A DNA stretch of 47,864 nucleotides. Source: Prochlorococcus sp. AG-355-A18. GTDB taxonomy: Bacteria > Cyanobacteriota > Cyanobacteriia > PCC-6307 > Cyanobiaceae. Position 1 is the first letter of the stretch; every line of letters starts with the position of its first letter. The position numbers were made by a program, and so were the translations under genes. Shown piece after piece: positions 42,440-47,864 of this stretch. The notes under the pieces were generated by a model. The model ran no database searches, was not told the DNA's origin, and saw nothing but the letters and a program-made list of their open reading frames with translations. The stretch spans positions 1 to 47,864 of the forward strand of contig QCDH01000009.1 of assembly GCA_003280985.1 (NCBI GenBank), written 5' to 3'.

Positions 42440-42565
42440 CTATTCTTCTTTTTTCAGATTCTGTGCCTTTAGATTTTTATTCTTAAGAAAAAATCCTAAA
42501 AACAGAAAAGCAAAATATATTACTAAACTTAAGCCAAAAATTAAAACTATCTTTGAAATATCCAT
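42440..42565 (-). CDS. Tiny single-span membrane protein (41 aa)
   Basis: ATG at 42565 opens 41 codons with a span (IVLIFGLSLVIYFAFLFLGF) followed by a basic and acidic tail (LKNKNLKAQNLKKEE). It is the only coding candidate in the 374-bp gap between 42309 and 42682; the remainder holds no other signal that I see. Confidence 0.5.
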   Translation of the reverse strand: MDISKIVLIFGLSLVIYFAFLFLGFFLKNKNLKAQNLKKEE

Positions 42566-42682
42566 AAAATGATTTTTTTATAAATTACAGCATTTTTTCC
42601 GAAGTTTTATCTATGGTAATGATTTTTCATTTATCACGATAAAGGCCTTCAATTATTAAGCTAATAATAATATTTAAATCAT

Positions 42683-43087
42683 ATGCAAGTAGCTTTTGCC
42701 TGGAGCCTTTGTCTATCAGTTGGTGTTGTTTTATTATCAATTATTCCATTAACTATAGGGAGAGTTAAAGCGGGGTATTCTGTTGAAAATATGTCTGCTC
42801 CAAGGGCTTTATTCGATGAATTACCTTCTTTTGGAAAAAGAGCAGTTTGGTGTCATCAAAATTGTTGGGAAAGTATTTCCCTTCATGCACCCGCATGTCT
42901 TCTTTGTTTGATAACTTTAACTGACTCTAATATTGCAATAATTGCAGCATTGATTCATCCTATTTTTCGTTTTTTATATATTGGTGCATATGTATTTAAT
43001 ATCCCCACAGCTAGAGGTTTAATGTGGGCGTCAGGAATTTTTACAACACTTTTGCTTTACAAAGAGGGCTTAACTCAATTGATATAA
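42683..43087 (+). CDS. MAPEG-family membrane protein
   Basis: 134-aa protein with four predicted spans. It fits the MAPEG family (eicosanoid/glutathione-type enzymes): SAPRALFDELPSFGKRAVWCHQNCWES with the conserved Arg, His and Asn-Glu positions, and a late HPIFRFLYIGAYVFN. Bacterial members are mostly uncharacterised; some conjugate glutathione. Located in a cell membrane. Confidence 0.75.
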   Translation: MQVAFAWSLCLSVGVVLLSIIPLTIGRVKAGYSVENMSAPRALFDELPSFGKRAVWCHQNCWESISLHAPACLLCLITLTDSNIAIIAALIHPIFRFLYIGAYVFNIPTARGLMWASGIFTTLLLYKEGLTQLI

Positions 43088-43092
43088 AATAT

Positions 43093-43962
43093 TTAAAAAA
43101 TAAAATTTTCTAAATCTTTTAATTGATATTCATTGATTAGTTCCACTTTATTTGATTTTGCTAGTTGATGAGCAGACTTTGTAAAGCCAGATTTTGAGAC
43201 TATTATTGCATGTGTACCTTTCCAAAATAATTTACCCGCTGAAATTTCCTGAACTGCCTTATTTCCAATGGCTTTTTCATGATCTTTGCATTGTATACAT
43301 ATTCTCAAATCATTTATTGACGCAATTAAGTCAACCCCTTGATCTCCTGTATTAGGGGTTTCTTTTACTTCCCAGCCATTTTTTTTGAGAATTTGCATAC
43401 AATGATTTTCAAATCTAATACCTTTTTTGTAGTTTCCCTTGTTTTTACTTGAGTAGTTTTTTTCTATTAGGTTTAAGCATGATTTCTCTATTTGACTTGC
43501 TATGAAAACAAACCAATCTTCAATCTCGAGCTTTCTAATAGATCCAACTATCTCATCATCAATAGTAGGATTTTCATTACAATAAGATCTCCACTTTTCG
43601 AAAAATAATTCCATACTTCCAAATTTTTTTAAAATTACTTTTTTCCAGAAGTATGGTATACCCTCTTTAAATCGCTTAGATCCATTAAATATATTTTTCT
43701 CAATGGCTTTTTCATCAAGAGGTGGATTGCCAATCCATTTTTTATAATCTTCGTTACCGTAAGCATCTATTTCCCTTAACCTCATCCTCTCCTCTAACAA
43801 ATTGTATTTGTTCTCGTCTATTAAATTATTAATTGTTTGAATAAAGAAATTGGAATTTAAGGCATTATTTAATTTTAACTTTTTCTTTTTAATTTGATAA
43901 TCTCTTACAATTATAAAAATTAAAAAAATGATAAAAATAATTAAAATAAAAAAAATTTTCAT
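43093..43962 (-). CDS. Membrane-anchored Mrr-type restriction endonuclease-like protein
   Basis: 289-aa protein with an N-terminal membrane anchor (residues 2-19), a basic charged middle and a C-terminal Mrr_cat-like nuclease domain (~180-289). Catalytic PD-(D/E)XK elements are visible: Glu185 in GIRFENHCMQIL, Asp211 in NTGDQGVDLIA and the QxK motif Gln224/Lys226 in RICIQCKDH. Mrr-type domains cut modified or foreign DNA. The stop is 5 bp from the MAPEG gene stop, and the start is 20 bp after a small ORF. No methyltransferase is near, so it acts alone if at all. Confidence 0.78.
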   Translation of the reverse strand: MKIFFILIIFIIFLIFIIVRDYQIKKKKLKLNNALNSNFFIQTINNLIDENKYNLLEERMRLREIDAYGNEDYKKWIGNPPLDEKAIEKNIFNGSKRFKEGIPYFWKKVILKKFGSMELFFEKWRSYCNENPTIDDEIVGSIRKLEIEDWFVFIASQIEKSCLNLIEKNYSSKNKGNYKKGIRFENHCMQILKKNGWEVKETPNTGDQGVDLIASINDLRICIQCKDHEKAIGNKAVQEISAGKLFWKGTHAIIVSKSGFTKSAHQLAKSNKVELINEYQLKDLENFIF

Positions 43963-43982
43963 TAAAGATTTTTATTTTCTAT

Positions 43983-44234
43983 CTAAAAAGTTTTTGTTTT
44001 TCTAATTACAAAATTATTTTTTGTTATTACTGAAGATTCATTTACTTCAAACCCATTAATTGCTGATATTTCTCCTTTTATGCCTTCTAATGTTAATTGC
44101 TCGATAATGCCTTTTATTACTTCATCCTCGACCAATTTTCTATCAATTCTTTCAGGTGTAATATCTGTAAGCCATTTTGAGGTCTTTTTTTTTACAACCT
44201 CTGTAGGGTTAGTTATTTTTAAGTAGATAGCCAT
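43983..44234 (-). CDS. Small soluble hypothetical protein
   Basis: 83-aa protein with MAIYLKITNPTEVVKKKTSK, then a helical KLVEDEVIKGIIEQLTLEGI and a beta-rich end INGFEVNESSVITKNN. It lies directly upstream of the Mrr-type gene (20 bp gap) on the same strand, so the two may be co-transcribed. No family recognised. Confidence 0.55.
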   Translation of the reverse strand: MAIYLKITNPTEVVKKKTSKWLTDITPERIDRKLVEDEVIKGIIEQLTLEGIKGEISAINGFEVNESSVITKNNFVIRKTKTF

Positions 44235-44274
44235 TTTTTAAATCATTCAGTTGAATTATAAGCAATAAACCTTC

Positions 44275-44472
44275 TTAACTTTTATTATTGTCATTACTTT
44301 CCCACTCAAAAAATTGAAAAACAAAAATTGCAAAGATAGAGAAAAATACTATAAACAACCCTAACCATCCTATAAATTTGTGCTCTGTAAAAAGATTTGT
44401 GAGCATTGATTTTTCTTGATATCTTGATTCCATTTCATATTGATAAGAATCAATAACTTGAAATATATTCAT
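44275..44472 (-). CDS. Small single-span membrane protein
   Basis: 65-aa protein with a polar N-terminus (SYQYEMESRYQEKSML) and one membrane span (FIGWLGLFIVFFSIFAIFVF, ~33-52), ending in an acidic tail. No function known. It lies between the thioesterase gene and the small ORF at 43983, all co-oriented. Confidence 0.55.
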   Translation of the reverse strand: MNIFQVIDSYQYEMESRYQEKSMLTNLFTEHKFIGWLGLFIVFFSIFAIFVFQFFEWESNDNNKS

Positions 44473-44514
44473 AATTAATAAATTAATAATTCGTTCAGTT
44501 GGCGGATAATAATT

Positions 44515-44934
44515 TCAACCGTTTAATTTACTAAAGGCTTCCGATAGGAAATCTGGCCTTTTTCTTATTATAGAAAAATTCAGTCTATTTATTAAGACTA
44601 AATTGACTTCAGCAATCGTTAAGATTTCATTTTTCTTGTTATTAAATTTTGAAATTACGTTAATCCTAGGACATTTATTAATATTGAATTCGCTCTCGAT
44701 TGTTATTTTTTCACCAAGAAATAAAGGAGATTTATATTTTATTGAAGTATTGATTAAAGGTAAATCAATATCATTTTTAGTTAGTTCGAAATAACTTATA
44801 CCTACTTCTGAAAGTGCACTTATTCGGCTTTCTTCAAGCCAATTAAAATATTTACCATGCCACATTACGCCTGCATGATCTACATGTTGAGGTAAAACAA
44901 TTTTTTCTATTTTCCAAACTGGCTTTGAGTTCAT
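44515..44934 (-). CDS. Hotdog-fold acyl-CoA thioesterase (4HBT / DHNA-CoA type)
   Basis: 139-aa thioesterase of the 4-hydroxybenzoyl-CoA family. The catalytic helix region VDHAGVMWHGKYFNWLEESR shows Asp19, the Gly-Val turn, His26 and Glu34/35, followed by LPLINTSIKYKSPLFLGEK. In cyanobacteria this family includes the 1,4-dihydroxy-2-naphthoyl-CoA thioesterase of phylloquinone synthesis; that role is plausible here but not proven. Confidence 0.8.
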   Translation of the reverse strand: MNSKPVWKIEKIVLPQHVDHAGVMWHGKYFNWLEESRISALSEVGISYFELTKNDIDLPLINTSIKYKSPLFLGEKITIESEFNINKCPRINVISKFNNKKNEILTIAEVNLVLINRLNFSIIRKRPDFLSEAFSKLNG

Positions 44935-45038
44935 CTTTTATTTAAAAAATATTTTTATTCAATGAAAAACTTATTTTGATATTGTAGATTAATTTTGTTT
45001 ATTAATATAAGAATCATCAAAACTATATTTATAAAGTT

Positions 45039-45275
45039 ATGTTTAATCGTAAAAATAGAAGTAGAAAAATGAAGAAGATTTTTCAATGGGAAGAATATTT
45101 AAATTGGAAAAATATGTCAAATCAACAGAAATTAAATTTCAAGAGGGCGTCCTTATTCCCCTTTCTCGTCTATATGGTTTATGTTTTTCTTAATCAGTAC
45201 TCCTTAGCAATTCTTTTGTTATTAGTACTTTATTTTTTAATTAGATTTAAAAATAGAAATAAGCTGGGAAGATAA
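45039..45275 (+). CDS. Small basic membrane protein
   Basis: 78-aa protein with a very basic N-terminus (NRKNRSRKMKKIF), a polar region (WEEYLNWKNMSNQQKLNFK) and a membrane hairpin (SLFPFLVYMVYVFL, SLAILLLLVLYFLI) ending in Arg/Lys. An internal ATG at 45069 is an alternative start. Function unknown. Confidence 0.5.
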   Translation: MFNRKNRSRKMKKIFQWEEYLNWKNMSNQQKLNFKRASLFPFLVYMVYVFLNQYSLAILLLLVLYFLIRFKNRNKLGR

Positions 45276-45373
45276 ATAATTGATTTTGATTTATATAGAT
45301 TTGTTTTAAAATTATCTAGTCTTTCTAAATAACTCATTTGGCATAAGACAATAGTAATAGATGAATTTTTTTT

Positions 45374-45610
45374 ATGAAAAGAATTGTTTTGTTTTTATTT
45401 GTTTTAGTTTTTTCAATATTTTCTAATTCGAATAATTTATTAGCAAAAGAAATTGAAAACAACATTAAAGATAATATTTCTAATGAAATTGAAGAAATTA
45501 AGCCTGATAATAAAAAAACTAATATTTCTAATTCTTCGGTAGAAGATATATTTGGTGATGAACAAACTTTTCCATTCGTTGCGGGCTTAGGGAAAAATGC
45601 AGCCCATTGA
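45374..45610 (+). CDS. Small exported hypothetical protein
   Basis: 78-aa protein with a signal peptide (residues 1-24, ending NNLLAKE), an acidic low-complexity middle (ENNIKDNISNEIEEIKPDNK) and a distinctive end EQTFPFVAGLGKNAAH. The C-terminal motif looks conserved rather than random. Likely periplasmic or lumenal. Confidence 0.55.
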   Translation: MKRIVLFLFVLVFSIFSNSNNLLAKEIENNIKDNISNEIEEIKPDNKKTNISNSSVEDIFGDEQTFPFVAGLGKNAAH

Positions 45611-45651
45611 TTTTAATGTTCTCGATAATGTAGAAAAGATTTTTAATACTA

Positions 45652-45816
45652 ATGAAAGGTCTTAGGGTTCTAGAACTATCTGAAGCACTTAATGTTGATA
45701 GCGCTGATTTATTAGCTGTTTGTGCAATTCTAAAAATAAATGTCACATCTAGGTTAAGCATGCTTTCATTTGAAGAATGTAAAAAGATAACTGATTACTA
45801 TGAAAATAAAAACTAG
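45652..45816 (+). CDS. Stand-alone IF2_N-like domain protein (54 aa)
   Basis: ATG at 45652 opens 54 codons: GLRVLELSEALNVDSADLLA, then ILKINVTSRLSMLSFEECKKI. The pattern (R-V-x-E-L-x-x-x-L-N-V-x-S-x-x-L-x-x...S-x-L-S-x-E-E) matches the small N-terminal domain of translation initiation factor IF-2. Here nothing follows, so the domain stands alone. It may bind ribosome or RNA. The gene is 41 bp after the exported protein gene. Confidence 0.62.
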   Translation: MKGLRVLELSEALNVDSADLLAVCAILKINVTSRLSMLSFEECKKITDYYENKN

Positions 45817-45835
45817 AATTTTTTTATAAATTATT

Positions 45836-46093
45836 TTATTTTTTAATGTCTTTAATCATTGATACTAAAGTTGAATGAATTTCTTCTTCAGATATTTCAT
45901 TTTTAAAATTGATAATTGCTGATTGGCCATCGTAATTGATTTTTATATAACTATTATTAATTTCTTCCATATATGCATTCTCAAATATTGATATCTTCCC
46001 ATAATGAATAAGATATTTGTGCACTGAATCTATGTGATCATTGTTCATGTGATCACAAACTCTTTTACTTGTTTCTTTACTAATAATTTTCAT
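45836..46093 (-). CDS. DUF2470 domain protein
   Basis: 85-aa protein matching DUF2470: RVCDHMNNDHIDSVHKYLIHYG has the conserved HMNxDH signature (residues 15-20), followed by a beta sheet (YIKINYDGQSAIINF) and a helix. The domain occurs alone or at the end of haem-utilisation (HugZ-like) and pyridoxamine-oxidase-like proteins; a haem link is possible. It lies 18 bp after dus on the same strand. Confidence 0.8.
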   Translation of the reverse strand: MKIISKETSKRVCDHMNNDHIDSVHKYLIHYGKISIFENAYMEEINNSYIKINYDGQSAIINFKNEISEEEIHSTLVSMIKDIKK

Positions 46094-46111
46094 TTAAAAA
46101 ATAAATTTGTT

Positions 46112-47119
46112 TTAAGTTAATCTATTTTTTTCATTATTCAAAGTTTTAATCATTTTAATTATTAAATTTTTAACTTCATTTTTATCAACAGCTCTAACCA
46201 AGTTATTTCTCAAATTTGATGCTCCTTTAAAGTCTTTGCATGTCCATGAGATATGTTTCCTTGCAATTAGCAGTCCGTGATCTCCTTTTTCTTTTATTAA
46301 TTCATCAAGATGCTCAATAATTAAATATAGTTTTTCTTCTGTGTTTGGTTCTTTAAAATTTTTATTTTCTCTAAGGGCATAATCTATTTCTCCTATTTTC
46401 CATGGGGATCCTAAAATTCCTCGTCCAATCATTACACCATCAGCATTTGTTTTTTTTAAACAATTAAGAGCGTCATCTGGATTTTTGATATCTCCATTAG
46501 CGATTACTGGAATTTCCAACAACTTTTTAAGTCTCCCTATCATTTCCCAATCTGACTTGCCTGAAAAACCCTGTTTTCTAGTTCTTCCATGAAGTGTGAT
46601 CATCGTTGCTCCCGCATCTTGAAGTTTAAATAAGAAATCCTCTATATTTTCTTCTTTACTATCCCATCCGAGTCGTGTTTTTACTGTTACTGGAACCCTA
46701 ACAGCTTTTACAACATTTTTGACTAATTCCATAGCAAGTTTTCGGTCTTTAATTAAAGCACTGCCTCCACCTTTCTTTGCAATTTTTTTTACTGGACATC
46801 CCATATTTATATCAATTAAGAAAGCTCCAGAGTCCTCAGCTTGTTTAGCAGCTTCAGAAACAGCATATGGCCTATTATCGAATATTTGTACTCCAATTGG
46901 ACCTTCTTCTAAATCTATTTGATTGATTTTTTGTGTGCCATATCCTTTTTTAAGACTTGTGGCATTTATCATTTCTGTAAAAAGTAAAGAGTTTGGAGCC
47001 CATTTACGTACAAGTCGTCTAAAAATGTTATCCGTAACTCCTGCCAATGGCGATAGCATGACCTTACTTGTAATTATCCTGTTAACTCCCCTTCCTTTTA
47101 GCTTTATATTTGGAGACAT
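46112..47119 (-). CDS. dus: tRNA-dihydrouridine synthase
   Basis: 335-aa FMN-dependent enzyme (DusB/NifR3 type) that reduces uridines in the D-loop of tRNA. The N-terminal VMLSPLAGVTDNIFRRLVR binds FMN, Cys108 in INMGCPVKKIAKKGGG is the active site, and VTVKTRLGWD, TLHGRTRKQGFSGKSDWE and ADGVMIGRGILGSPW follow in order. The helical C-terminal domain has RKHISWTCK. Length is normal. Confidence 0.93.
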   Translation of the reverse strand: MSPNIKLKGRGVNRIITSKVMLSPLAGVTDNIFRRLVRKWAPNSLLFTEMINATSLKKGYGTQKINQIDLEEGPIGVQIFDNRPYAVSEAAKQAEDSGAFLIDINMGCPVKKIAKKGGGSALIKDRKLAMELVKNVVKAVRVPVTVKTRLGWDSKEENIEDFLFKLQDAGATMITLHGRTRKQGFSGKSDWEMIGRLKKLLEIPVIANGDIKNPDDALNCLKKTNADGVMIGRGILGSPWKIGEIDYALRENKNFKEPNTEEKLYLIIEHLDELIKEKGDHGLLIARKHISWTCKDFKGASNLRNNLVRAVDKNEVKNLIIKMIKTLNNEKNRLT

Positions 47120-47290
47120 ATAATTTTAAATTTATTTAATCTTTCTTTATTATAAATTCAGATTTGGAGCTGATTTTATGTTTTCTATTTATTTCTTAAT
47201 TTATAATAAGTGCTTTTACTTAAACAGGCCTAATTGATTACTTTTTTTGCTAGTTTATGTTGAGTTGAAATTTAAAAAGGAAATTTTTTC

Positions 47291-47683
47291 TTGTTTATAT
47301 TATTATCTATTTTTCTTCCAATAATTATTTTTATTGCACCAATAAATGTAAATGCTATGCAAGTTAATTTAGATTTATCAAGTGCTCAAACTTCTGTAGG
47401 CAAAAGATTTGCTAAGGTTTTTTGTGATGCTAAGAGGGAAGGTTTAGATTCTGATTTTGCTAGTGAATATGCTTTGAATAATACATATTTGAAATTTGTA
47501 GCTTTTCCAGATGATGACGAATATTTGGCTGATTTATGGAATTTCACCCATAATAATATATTAGATAATTGTGGTGAATTTGTAGATATAAATGATCTAA
47601 AAGACCTAGAGATATTTTTTAAAGAAGAAGGTTTAATTGCATCAAATAGGGAACTATATTTACCAACTTTTGAGAATAATTAG
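47291..47683 (+). CDS. Exported hypothetical protein
   Basis: 130-aa protein from TTG 47291, preceded by an AAGGAAA ribosome-binding site. A signal peptide covers residues ~1-22 (ending NVNAMQ). The mature part is acidic and helical, with GKRFAKVFCDAKREGLDSD and a late NCGEFVDIND, giving two Cys. The acidic body suggests a lumenal or periplasmic location. No family recognised. Confidence 0.6.
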   Translation: MFILLSIFLPIIIFIAPINVNAMQVNLDLSSAQTSVGKRFAKVFCDAKREGLDSDFASEYALNNTYLKFVAFPDDDEYLADLWNFTHNNILDNCGEFVDINDLKDLEIFFKEEGLIASNRELYLPTFENN

Positions 47684-47730
47684 ATTAAATTTTTAGCATG
47701 TACTAAAATATAAATAGAATATGAAATTTT

Positions 47731-47864
47731 ATGAAACTATTAGGTTTAAATTCACCTGAAATATTCATAATATTAGTAATTTTGCTTTCAATTTTAGGTC
47801 CAAAAAGAGTTGAAAAAGGTTTCTTATTATTCAAAAAACTATTAAAGTTCCTCTTAAGTAAGGA
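47731..47864 (+). CDS. TatA/B-like small membrane protein, 3' partial
   Basis: ATG at 47731 opens a frame that runs off the right edge after 44 codons. SPEIFIILVILLSILGPKRVEKG resembles the N-terminal span and hinge of TatA/TatB twin-arginine translocase subunits (x-P-E-I/L...x-G-P-K-x). The amphipathic helix appears to follow (LFKKLLKFLL). The family call rests on this short stretch. Confidence 0.6.
   Translation, partial: MKLLGLNSPEIFIILVILLSILGPKRVEKGFLLFKKLLKFLLSK

Overview
The window reads as a stretch of chromosome from a high-light-adapted marine Prochlorococcus or a very close relative. The base composition is strongly AT-rich, spacers are short, and several convergent genes share stop-codon bases. 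Oxygenic phototroph genes are present: petG, a membrane-anchored cytochrome cM, the Mg-chelatase subunit chlI, a lycopene cyclase and two fibrillin-family proteins. The small RNA Yfr1 sits between guaB3 and trxA, the arrangement known from marine picocyanobacteria. No tRNA, rRNA, transposase, prophage or CRISPR array was seen. Assignments come from reading motifs and recalling families; no search was run.

Region 1 (1-13.9 kb) is housekeeping: the 3' part of a GH57 glucan branching enzyme, lycopene cyclase, gyrA (split by one extra base in a run of seven Cs), guaB3, Yfr1, trxA, hisH, rsmD, petG (a 39-codon gene on the minus strand), cytM, a TrmH/SpoU-type methyltransferase, chlI, ruvC, 5-formyl-THF cyclo-ligase, sufE and homoserine dehydrogenase. 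Region 2 (13.9-22.6 kb) has half of a peptide/nickel-type ABC importer (lipoprotein plus one permease), an exported alpha/beta hydrolase, an MFS transporter, a DUF2834 membrane protein, a PfkB kinase, small membrane proteins, a pentapeptide-repeat protein and a cupin-like protein.

Region 3 (22.7-25.9 kb) is a tight three-gene minus-strand operon: circularly permuted ATP-grasp, alpha-E and transglutaminase-like proteins. This is a widespread but poorly understood predicted peptide or amide ligation system. Region 4 (27.6-33.8 kb) is a zinc-homeostasis cluster: a WD40 protein, a COG0523/CobW-type GTPase, ZnuA with a His/Asp repeat block, ZnuC, a Zur/Fur repressor and ZnuB. A near-perfect Zur-type operator lies between znuA and znuC. 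ZnuA and the GTPase appear to carry the same inserted ~110-residue domain, which suggests a shared zinc-handling module.

Region 5 (33.8-47.9 kb) is dominated by very small proteins, many with one membrane segment, some on tiny genes of 33-60 codons. Embedded in it are recognisable families: DUF1499, OsmC, Nif11-like, two fibrillins, DUF1330, MAPEG, a membrane-anchored Mrr-type nuclease, a hotdog thioesterase, a stand-alone IF2_N-like domain, DUF2470, Dus and a TatA-like protein running off the right edge. It also contains a tandem pair of putative small RNAs at 34.7-35.0 kb. The first carries a second copy of the invariant Yfr1 11-mer; the second looks like a Yfr2-family RNA whose 5' end could pair with that 11-mer. 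This pair is the most promising candidate for something not yet described.
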